A stretch of 64,000 nt of DNA from Panopea generosa (taxonomy: Eukaryota; Mollusca; Bivalvia; Adapedonta; Hiatellidae). The translations under genes and the position numbers were made by a program. Numbering within the stretch: position 1 is the first letter of the stretch; every line of letters begins with the position of its first letter. Positions 45,621 through 56,900 of this stretch are shown here, one piece after another. The stretch lies in NCBI GenBank assembly GCA_029582155.1, contig CM055895.1:17164787-17228786 (forward strand), in the 5' to 3' direction. A model generated the notes under the pieces. The model saw only the letters and a program-made list of their open reading frames with translations. It ran no database searches and was not told the DNA's origin.

Positions 45621-48391
45621 AAGTATTTTGCTCAGTTGAAAAGGTTGGAGAAGTGAAATTTGCAAAAATAAATATGCACCGTTGCACATTTTGCAAAAAA
45701 AAAATGTGAGTTTTGCATTGCCTGTTAGTAGCACGGTAATAGTACCGATATATAAAAGCATATCCATGCAATGACTGTGTTCGTGTTTTGTTTTGTGAAT
45801 TTTCATGAAATATAAGAAATATAAGAAAGTGATTAGTCACACAAGGTCTATAAATATCGATTGTAATCATTTAGTAGAATACTAACGTAAGCAAAAGTAA
45901 CAGAGCGTTCTGACGAGAAATACACACGCCTTACTTTTGCAAAATTAGTTGTGGTTCCAACTAGGTGCAAATTTGCATATGGAGTAAATTTGCTTACGCG
46001 TTTACATGATCATATTTGCACATGTTAGCAAATTTGCATATATGCAAATAAAATTAACACTCTTTTGTGCAAATAGGAGCATGTGTACGGTGCTTTAGCT
46101 TTCCTAGTCGGCCTTTCCCATTGTTTAAATCCAGAATTGATCCATTATGTGTACTTATATGATTCAATTCTCCGACGAAACTTATATGCATAGGTTAAAA
46201 CGTGATGGATACAGATATCGTGGAGGTGGTACAGAATTAGTTCAAGGAAAATAATAACGAAATTTTTATGTCAATTTGTGTGTGTAAAACAACTGTCGAA
46301 AAGTATTGTGCATAGCTTCCGTTCTGAGAAATATTCGAATATCACAATGCACTCGTCAGAAACAAAATAAAATAAAAACTAACAGAGAGGGAACAAATCA
46401 ATTTACTGATTTCTTATTTTAATTTTTATTTTATCATTATAAAGGTTATATTTTTAACTTAATGACTAGACGTTGTAATAGGTTGGCAATTTAATAATGA
46501 AAACGTTATAACGATAAAATTAAATTTCTCCTATATGTTTCTATGTAAACCAAATATGACGGTTTAGCCAGGTAAGTAGTAAAAACCGCCGATATCAAGG
46601 GGGATAACTTCTCTCGATTAGCCAGTAGGTTGTCTAAAATGGTCCCACATGTTTACAACAATTGCCTTTGATTTAAACATATATCATTTTTGAAATATGA
46701 AGATTTAGACAATCTAACTTCAGGCCTAACATCTATAACTCGTTACATTTTCTGATTTGGTCAGTAAACATATTAAAGTTATATTGATTGTAGGATTGAC
46801 ATGTGCCGGGTTTCGCAATATACTGCATAGACTGTCCATGGTGATCTCAAGTTAGTACTTCGTACAGTTGAAACTATTTAAGGGGTTGGAGTAGGGTGAG
46901 GTTTAAACAGTGTATTATTTGAATGTTTCACTTTCTCGTCTCAGGAGACGTAAAAAAATCACCATAGAATCGTACTATATGTAGTATAAGATAAAGACAC
47001 CTAAATACTATCTGGTTCTTTAACATGACCGGCGTTCAGCAACGATACCACGAGTTCATGATTTAAGTATCATCCGATGATGACATCCGAAATCATAAAT
47101 TGTCTATAACTGCGGGCTGATCCAGAGCGTCCATACCCACACTGAGTTCGGATTTTGGTTAGATGGAGTCCACTTACTTTAGGGTTAGTGCAGTGACTAA
47201 TTACAGTTAATCTTTGGTTGGTGCAAGCATATCAAAGCACGTTGTCGAACGGTTGATCGTCCGCTAGTCTCGCCCCTATTACGGCGATTAAATGAGACTA
47301 GTGCAAGCACTGACTTAATAAGTAAAAAAAAATAATTCTGAAATACTGCCATTTAGCAATATTTCGGAAGCATTAGGATGGATATCCCTCGCTTTGGATT
47401 CAGCGGTTCCAAATTATTTAAATACCGAAGGATGACGGAATTGGTGGAGTATGTACGATTGATAAACTCGAACACCGTCAAAGATTGCATGTTTTGTGTG
47501 AAAATTATAGCCTGTAGTAATTACAGTATACCGTCATCTGTTCGGGAAAAAATACGAGGTATAATTTTATCTTTATCAACAAAACTATTATTTGACACGT
47601 GATAACCTAAATCGTGTCTATTAATGTTGTTATATATATTTTAAACTGCACCATGTTTGATTGTATTTGTTTTGTTTTATTTTAAATACGGCGTCGTTCG
47701 TTGATTAATGTCTTGTAAATTATAGTTGTTGTATATCCGGATAAAATATTTTCGGATACAAATAACAACAACACGGTTGTACTGCTGTTGATGGTTTCGT
47801 TTACATACCATTTGGTCTACCTTGTTTTTCTTTTCAAGACAGGTTGCTGTTTCGTCAACATTAATTTTGTGTATTGTAATGAAGTATTTTCATGAATTTA
47901 CTTGAACAGAAATGCTTCGTCTATACTATTCACAAATGCATGGTCAGGATGTAGTTCTATCTGCGATATAATGTGTCCATCCTTCTAGCTGGCTGAACCT
48001 GTAACTGCTGTGATGTCACACCAGTTCCTGCTCATTGGTGACTGGTTCCCATATCCAGTAGGAAGATATCTATCTATCCACAATGTGCCACACTATTCCA
48101 CCACAGTTATGTTACATGCCATTTAACTGTCACCGCATTCAGCACCATTAAATTGCATGGTTCTCTAAAGTTATTGCATACTATGTGCTTATGTGAATGT
48201 TTGTATATGTTGAACAGAACTAATCATAGCGCAGGTGAGATATTAATCCAATATATATATATGCTGCAGGAAGAACGATAGTCATGCATAGGTGAGAACC
48301 TGTGAGAATCTGTTATGATCTGATGAATGAACCTATATCTTGTTAATAAACCAATTAAAACTAGTTATGTCCAGCTAATTAGTTAAACGCA
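45621..48391. other. Long region without a supported gene
   Basis: A 31-codon piece at 46162-46254 (IQFSDETYMHRLKRDGYRYR) resembles the first catalytic-Asp block of a Tc1-type transposase, but nothing around it fits. A 74-codon frame at 47378-47602 ending before a GT could be an exon of an unknown gene; no motif supports it. The rest is AT-rich. Confidence 0.3.
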
Positions 48392-48431
48392 GTTGGACAG
48401 GTGTAAAACCTGGCAGTAGTGTTAAATTTAA

Positions 48432-48653
48432 CCCTTTACTTCATAAAGACGCCTTTGGACACCTCTAATATTGAAAGCATTAATTCACAATGTATCAGCA
48501 ATGGGTGAATTATGTTTATATTAACTGACAGAGAAGAAAACAGTGCAGGAAGTGTTCAGATTGCTCATCACGGGCAATCTGAACTCTTCCTGCACTGTTT
48601 TCAAAGGCCTTCTGTGATTGGTGCGGGAAAACGCGTTTCTATGGAGTAAAGGG
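48432..48653. mobile_element. piggyBac-type MITE, copy 1 (nested)
   Basis: 222 bp, flanked by TTAA on both sides (48428-48431 and 48654-48657). Ends CCCTTTACTTCATA... and ...TATGGAGTAAAGGG match at 18 of the outer 21 positions. A central palindrome of about 60 bp (ACAGTGCAGGAAGTGTTCAG / CTGAACTCTTCCTGCACTGT) could form a hairpin. TTAA target plus CCC ends are the piggyBac signature. It has no coding capacity. Confidence 0.85.
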
Positions 48654-49470
48654 TTAAGATATTAAGAAGGAGTAGCTGGAGGTGCATACTAACTTCTTTA
48701 TTCATTAACCAATTTTAAATATGTTTACACCATTAAAAAGCTTAGAATATCTCGTTTCTGAAACTGAAAAGATAAATAAAATCCATTATCAAAAGAATGA
48801 TATACAGACAGTTAAATTAACACATCATGGCGACTAAATTTACGCCATATTTTTCGCTTGAAAAACCTGGCGGTACCTATTTATTATTGGAAATTCAATT
48901 TTTTATACGTCTATGTAAGTATCATAATGTAGTTTTAGAAAAGCTTAAGTTATTAAAAATCAATCAAGTATTACAGAAGATACACTCTTACACAATACAT
49001 ACTTAAAATGTATTATTTCGCAATAAATTTTAAAGATTGCCTATGTTTACTGTTAAAGTATTGTAATTCCATTATTTTAACAGACTGCATTTAACACTTT
49101 TCCAATGTTTTAACAGTATCAGTTTATTTATCTCTCAGATAACAATATATTAAATGATCATTCAATGTCTATTATTCTTACTATAAGAACAATATTGTGG
49201 TTCTGACCTATACTTGGATAATCTAAAAGTGTTATTTCACTAAGTTATATCAAAATCAGCTTTAATCAAACAATGGCTCTTGTTATCGCACATAGTCAGG
49301 CAAAGTATCTAAGTCAGTATATTGATAATGAGGACATCATTGTGAAATCATGGTCTGGATATAAAGTTGACCAGTTTTGGGTTTATTATTATTATTATTA
49401 ATAAGTTCATTATTTATTTGGTGCTTATAATTTCTTATTTTGATACTTATCTTTTTTTTTATCAAAATGT

Positions 49471-49716
49471 ATGAAATCAATGACAGCCCCCAGTGCTCAA
49501 ATTAATTTTAATGGATACAATCACTTGGTGACTTCATTCAAAAGTAATAATTCTGAAACTATTTATGTGTTGGACAGTTTAAAATCAAACAAGACTTTAA
49601 ATTCGTCAATTTCCTTACAACTGTCTCAAATTTACGGCAATGAAAAATTAACATCCATCAAAGTGTCCATTCCTGATGTGCAGCAACAAAATAACTCTTC
49701 AGATTGTGGCATTTAA
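49471..49716 (+). pseudogene. Ulp1/C48-like cysteine protease fragment
   Basis: An 81-codon frame contains NHLVTSF, YVLDSL, DVQQQNNSSDCGI, matching the His, Asp, Gln and Cys blocks of Ulp1-like proteases carried by several invertebrate transposon families. The aromatic residue usually after the His is missing, and the domain stops right after the catalytic Cys (ATG codon choice at 49471 is arbitrary). It lies between the two TIRs, so it is presumably what remains of the element's gene. Confidence 0.6.
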
Positions 49717-50504
49717 ATCCCAAGTGCGATAAATTATGTTTCACACCTTTTTCTCCCCTACCTTGACATGGAACACCTTTACCACTATTAGCTGATGGGC
49801 ATTATTTGTGGTAAAATAATTGCTCAAGTTCGCCGCAACGATTTTGACACATTTTTGTGCTAAAATAATTGCTCAAGTTCATCACTTCGTTACTTCTTTA
49901 TTTCTTATCTGATTTTTATTTTTCTTATATTACAGAAAAGTACAGACCTTCAGCATTACAATCATGTAAAGCAAATTAAAATCAAATTATAAGGGTAATG
50001 CCAGGTTTTTTCCGTCAGCAAATTTTATTGTGAAATAATACATTTTAAGTATGTATTTTGTAAGAGTGTATCTTCAGTAATACTTGATCGATTTTTAATA
50101 ACTTTAGCTTTTCTAAAACAACATTATGTTACTTACACAAACATATAAAATTGAATTTCCAATAATAAGTAAAAAAGTTAAAGGGTACCGCCAGGTTTTT
50201 CAAGCAAAAAATATGGCGTAAATTTGATAATGTATTTTATTTATCTTTTCAGTTTCAGAAACTTTTTAATGGTATAAACATATTTAAAATGGGTTAATGA
50301 ATAAAGAAGTAAGTATGTACTGCCAACTACTTCTTCTAAAAATTTTAAATTTAACACTACTGCCAGGTTTTACACCTGTCCAACACAGTCATAAAATAGT
50401 ATTTTTAAGTTTAAATGAGACATTATTTGATCACTTTTAACATAACATCAATGACGTATATGGAGAAGAAAAAGACACTGGTTGGGATTTTATGAATGTT
50501 AGTG

Positions 50505-50725
50505 TTTTCGACAATATCTCACAAAACAATGTTTCCATTCATCTCATGAATACCAATCAAAATCTGTTCTTTGCACAATAAAATTCTCTACAAAACGAGA
50601 TTACAAAATTTGTACACTGCAACCATAAAAACAAAGAAAAGTAACAGAAATTTTACTTCAAACTGCAATTTTTATAAATCAAGACTGGCATTATGCATGT
50701 TTAAAACATTCTAAAAATCTATCTT
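50505..50725 (-). repeat. Dispersed repeat R3, copy 3
   Basis: Matches the 63200-63520 copy in the same orientation (ATTCATCTCA, AAAATTCTCTACAAAACGAG, TTTTACTTCAAACTGCAAT). It abuts the acceptor of the first PMS2 coding exon. Confidence 0.65.
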
Positions 50726-50730
50726 TGCAG

Positions 50731-50918
50731 TATCTATATGGAAGAAGGTGGCATCAGAGTAGAAGGCTCACAGACTGATCATCCTCAGTCGGCCAGTATT
50801 TGTGCTATAGACAGGGCATCAGTCCACCGAATATGTTCTGGTCAGGTGGTGCTTACTCTAGCAACAGCTGTGAAAGAGTTACTAGAAAACAGCATAGATG
50901 CTCAAGCAACTATAGTTG
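50731..50918 (+). CDS. PMS2: PMS2 coding exon 1
   Basis: Acceptor-like TCTTTGCAG at 50722-50730 just before the ATG suggests a 5' UTR exon upstream. Donor G|GTAAAG at 50919. Holds GHKL motif I. Corresponds to human exons 1+2, same intron phase (1). Confidence 0.9.
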
Positions 50919-53900
50919 GTAAAGACAAAGAAATCTCTACATTATATATATTTTCATATTTTACATTTAACAAAAAGCAAGAAGAGATAGACCAGGTTTA
51001 TTTTTATCAACTAAAGATTTCCCACTACCATCTCCATTAAACAATCAATTAAAATAATATTTCACTTGATTCTTTCATGAGGTAGAATGATGATTAGAAA
51101 GACAAAATTTTCATTTTGGGTACTGTATTTCTATGAAATGCCCCTAATGAAAAAACATGATGTCAAACTACTTTTACACTATATAAATTTTCGCACAGAG
51201 TAATAAATCTGTGACACAATTTACTATAACATGTTGTTGATGCCAAATCAAATCTGTAGATGTATTGAAAATCAGACTAGACCACCATTGGGATGGGTAG
51301 ACTCCATATCAGTTATGAATCTACAAGATGTGCTGTCTTACATTTAACAAAGCTGCATTAGTCTAAATGTATATGAAATCTGTCAACAGGCTTAATTACT
51401 TCAAAAGTTATGACAACAATAGATGTACAGTGCTATAAGTTTACTACATCATGGTGGGTTTAAAAAGGGCCTGAAGGCCTTTCCTTTGGTACCCGAAATA
51501 ATCATACAGGTATAACAGAAATATTTTACTAAAAATTCCCCCCCCCACAAAAAACAACAACAACAACAACAAAAAACAACAGCAGATAGTTTTGTCTAAA
51601 GTTATCTTTAATAATGGATAGCGTGTTGGCTGCTCAAGTTAGAGGTTGTGGGTTCGATCCCTAGCTTGATGCCTCTTTAAAAACAACACTTGGTACAGGT
51701 TCTACCCAGGAAGCAAATAGGAGAGTTGTTCTGAGCTTACATCTCAATCAAGCCAAAATAAATCATTATTAACTAAGAAATCATCTATCATCATCGTCAC
51801 CATCTATCATCATCATCATCATCGTCACCATCTAGCATCGTCATCGTCATCACCATCACAATTACCATCATCATCATCATCATCATAATCATCACCATTA
51901 ACATCTGTCATCATACATCATCATCATTATCATTATCATCATCACCATCTATCATCATCATCATCATCTATCATCATCACCATATATCATCATCATCTGC
52001 TTTCATCATCATTTATCATCATCATCATCTTTTATCATCGTCACCATCTATCATCATCATTGTCACCATCTTGCATCATCATCATCATTACCATCACAAT
52101 TACCATCATCATCATCATCACCATTAACATCTATCATCATACATCATCATCATCATCATCTATCATTACCATCTATCATCATCATCATCTATCATCATCA
52201 TCACTCTATCATCATCATCATCATCGTCATCATCATCATGAACATCATCATCATAATTATCATCATCATTTATCGTCATCATCATCATCACCATTACATT
52301 GTTTTAGATGTACGATAAGATACAGATGGCAATCTGTGTCTGTTGTTTTCAATTTAAAACAACTTGTCATTTATTTTAGAAATAAAGTTGAAGGAGTATG
52401 GCAGTGACTGTATAGAGGTCAGTGACAATGGCTTGGGCGTTCACCACTCTAATTTTCAGGGACTCAGTAAGTTGATTGGTATTGTATAATTGAAGGTATT
52501 TACCATTTCTTTACCACAGACAATGTCGTAGTTATTAACCTGATCCCTGCCATTCTTTTTCTATAGTAAAATTGGTACTTTTTTTACTTTCTTTCTTTTT
52601 GATTTAATTCAGTTTTCAACACATTTCAGGTTATATATTGTGTATTCAGTTTTACTGGTTGAGGAAGACCTCAGACTGTGCTGAGTATAACTACTGCCAT
52701 TATGCAAGTAACTTGAAAAGTTTTTCACTAAAGTTTTTGGAATAAGCAGGACTCGGAACCTACAACCTTAGTGGTGAGAAGTTAGTGATCTTGAGGTGGC
52801 GTCTTGCACCATGTGGCCACCGAGGATCCACATTATTATTATTTCTATGAAAGCATGAAATTGTTTTAAACAAAACTTGGTCAATTTAATGACACATTGG
52901 TTGTGCAGAATGTGATTTGTAAATTTAAGCAATGCTTGTAAGCTATGTTTGCTTTGTTTAAGTTATACTGTAACTGTTTTTAAACCATAATAAAAATAAC
53001 CCTTCGATTCTGGGGCTGATCCTCTACAACAGGACCATGCATTCCGGAATATTGTGCAAGTAAGGATCAATTGTTTTGAATGTTGAGATGGTCACCATGT
53101 GGATATGAAAGTTGTATTGTGTAATGTACTGTGGTTGTGTTTGTGTATACTTCAGCACTCAAACATCACACATCTAAACTATAGGACTGTAATGTGATGT
53201 GTTTGTGTATACTTCAGCACTCAAACATCACACATTTAAACTATAGGACTGTAATGTGATGTGTTTGTGTATACTTCAGCACTCACACATCACACATCTA
53301 AACTATAGGACTGTAATGTGATGTGTTTGTGTATACTTCAGCACTCAAACATCACACATTTAAACTATAGGACTGTAATGTGATGTGTTTGTGTATACTT
53401 CAGCACTCAAACATCACACATCTAAACTATAGGACTGTACTGTGATTGTATTTGTGTATATTTCAGCACATAAACATCACACATCTAAACTACTGGACTG
53501 TAAAGTGGTTGTGTTTGTGTATATTTCAGCACTCACACATCACACATCTAAACTATAGGACTGTAATGTGATGTGTTTGTGTATACTTCAGCACTCACAC
53601 ATCACACATCTAAACTACAGGACTGTAATGTGATGTGTTTGTGTATACTTCAGCACTCACACATCACACATCTAAACTATAGGACTGTAAAGTGATGTGT
53701 TTGTGTATACTTCAGCACTCAAACATCACACATTTAAACTATAGGACTGTAATGTGATGTGTTTGTGTATACTTCAGCACTCAAACATCACACATTTAAA
53801 CTATAGGACTGTAATGTGATGTGTTTGTGTATACTTCAGCACTCAAACATCACACATCTAAACTATAGGACTGTACTGTGATTGTATGTGTGTATATTTC

Positions 53901-56900
53901 AGCACTCAATCATCACACATCTAAACTATAGGACTGTACTGTGATTGTATTTGTGTATATTTCAGCACTCAGACATCACACATCTAAACTATGGGACTGC
54001 AATGTGATTGTGTTTGTGTATATTTCAGCACATAAATATCACATATCTAAACTACAGGACTGTACTGTGATTGTGTTTGTGTATATTTCAGCACTCAAAC
54101 ATCACACATCTAAACTACAAGACTGTACTGTGATTGTGTTTGTGTATATTTCAGCACATAAATATCACACATCTTAACTACAGGATTGTACTGTGGTTGT
54201 GTTTGTGTATATTTCAGCACTTCAACATCACACATCTAAACTACAGGACTGTACTGTGATTGTGTTTGTGTATATTTCAGCACATAAATATCACACATCT
54301 TAACTACAAGACTGTACTGTGATTGTGTTTGTGTATATTTCAGCACATAAATATCACACATCTAAACTACAGGATTGTACTGTGATTGTGTTTGTGTATA
54401 TTTCAGCACTTCAACATCACACATCTAAACTACAGGACTGTACTGTGGTTGTGTTTCTGTATATTTCAGAACTTCAACATCACACATCTAAACTACAGGA
54501 CTGTACTGTGATTGTATTTGTGTATATTTCAACACATAAACATCACACATCTAAACTACTGGACTGTAAAGTGGTTGTGTTTGTGTATATTTCAGCACGT
54601 AAACATCACACATCTAAACTACAGGACTGTACTGTGATTGTGTTTGTGTATATTTCAGCACTCAAACATCACACATCTAAACTATGGGACTGTAAAGTGG
54701 TTGTGTTTGTGTATATTTCAGCACGTAAACATCACACACCTAAACTACAGGACTGTACTGTTATTGTATTTGTGTATATTTTAGCACTCAGACATCACAC
54801 ATCTACACTTCAGGACTGTACTGTGATTGTATTTGTGTATATTTCAGCACTCAAACATCACACATCTAAACTACAAGACTGTACTGTGATTGTATTTGTG
54901 TATATTTTAGCACATACACATCACACATCTAAACTACAGGACTGTACTGTGATTGTGTTTGTGTATATTTCAGCACTTAAACATCACACATCTAAACTAC
55001 AGGACTGTACTGTGATTGTGTTTGTGTATATTTCAGCACTCAAACATCAAATATCTAAACTACAGGACTGTACTGTGATTGTATTTGTGTATATTTCAGC
55101 ACTTAAACATCACACATCGAAGCTTCAGGACTTTGCAGACCTTATTGGTGTGGATACTTTTGGATTTAGAGGAGAAGCCCTTAGCTCCCTTTGTGCCTTA
55201 TGGTAAGTCTTAGTACTGGGTACTTTTCATTATTACTTTACAGTATTATTATACCACTCATTTATCCAGACAATTCATTGGTTTCTAACCAGATTGTGAT
55301 AAAACTTGGTAATATCAGTGAGAACTTAAGTTGTGTGTTCCAATTAATTGACATTGGCAGAGTTATGGCCCTTTACCTGTTGAATAAATTTATAATAATT
55401 AATTATAGTTTCAGCTTCTTCTGTAAACTTTAGAATAGATTGTGGGGATGATTGCTTGGAATAAGAAGTATGATGTTTAGTTGAGCATTGTATTTCAGAA
55501 AAAAACATCATGAATTAAATTAGAGTGACACTGTTGTTTGGTATTAGTCAATGATTTTGTTTGTTTGAATAATTAGGATTATTTTTATGCCATCAAGAGC
55601 TGACAGACAATCAATTTACCAAACCAATCTCTTCTGGTATCCTGGAAGGTTAACCAGTACTTGAGTACACCCATCTCCACAAGTAACTGAACATTTTTCC
55701 GCTTGAATCAGTGGTGAGAGGCAAATGACAATGAAATGCAATGTCGTATATCAGTCATCATTGAGACTGTGGCCTGGTGGGGATCCCAACCAAGACCCCT
55801 AGATTGATAATCAAATGCTCATTTGACTTAGCTAACTGGGTCCTGCTATCAGTCATGGAGTTAAAAGGCAAGTGTCATGACTATTGTATTGTATTGTATT
55901 GTATTGTATTGTATTGTATTGTATTTTTTGTATTGTATTGTATTGTATTGTATTGAGTTCTGTCCCTACACTTTACAGTTAATCTTAGCAACAACTGGAT
56001 GGATTTGATTGTTACTGATACATGTGTGATCATGACATTTTTATGAACTGGAGACCCTTTGATTTATTTCAGCTGATTATAAGGAAAGTATTAGTTGCAG
56101 CTGTAACATTGTTTTGGTAACCTTTGACAAATCAATGATAATATCTAAATGCTTGCTTGAAGGTTAAAATGGATTCAAAACAGAAATACCTTTTTGATAC
56201 TTACATATATATATATATATTACCAATGGCTAAAATATTGTATAAAAGCTTACACTGAGAGTATCGATGTTCCCACATCGTTCTAGTTTAATTTCAAATA
56301 GGGATGCTAGCAGAATGTAAGTATCATCCATTAATTTTTAGTTGTCCACTTGTTTCTGGTGTGTTTTTCATGTCTGATGAGCAGTTGGTTTCTTATTGAC
56401 CACTTATTCCTGGTTGTCGACTTATTTCTGGTTGTCCAATTGTTTCTGATTGTCCACTTGTTCCTGTTGTCTACTTGTTCCTTATTGTCCATTTGTTCCT
56501 GGTTATCCACTTGTTTCTTGTTATCCACTTGTTCCTGGTTGTCCACTTGCTCCTGATTGTCCACTTGTTCCTGTTGTCTACATGTTCCTTATTGTCCATT
56601 TGTTCCTGGTTATCCACTTGTTTCTTGTTATCCACTTGTTCCTGGTTGTCCACTTGCTCCTGATTGTCCACTTGTTCCTGTTGTCTACTTGTTCCTTATT
56701 GTCCATTTGTTCCTAGTTATCCACTTGTTTCTTGTTATCCACTTGTTCCTGGTTATCCACTTGTTCCTGATTGTCCACTTGTTCCTGTTGTCTACTTGTT
56801 CCTTATTGTCCATTTGTTCCTGGTTATCCACTTGTTTCTTGTTATCCACTTGTTTCTTATTTTCACTTGTTTCTGGTTATATATTTGTTCCTGATTGTCC

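Larger units (their letters stand above)
48392..50384. mobile_element. TIR element with Ulp1-like remnant
   Basis: The ends are GTTGGACAGGTGTAAAACC and its reverse complement. TIRs of about 370-420 bp align: left 48392-49034 (less the nested MITE), right 50013-50384. Both contain the subterminal motif AAACCTGGC(A/G)GTA, which also occurs a third time at the inner right. The interior holds one protease-like fragment. Target duplications are not clear. Superfamily not determined. The element ends 353 bp upstream of the PMS2 ATG. Confidence 0.75.

Noticed and set aside
47378-47602. First exon of an unknown gene (MDIPRFGFSGSK...)
   Set aside because: A GT follows a plausible exon end near 47558, but no partner exon or family could be found. 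Left as unproven.
52060-52407. His/Ser-rich protein at the CAT repeat
   Set aside because: Triplet microsatellite read in frame; its end overlaps the true PMS2 exon 2 in a different frame.
54319-55206. A free-standing 295-residue gene made of [10 protein letters not shown] repeats
   Set aside because: It is the satellite read through the splice acceptors into PMS2 exon 3. It has no own start context, and each unit holds an intron end. It is kept only as a possible extension of PMS2 isoforms.
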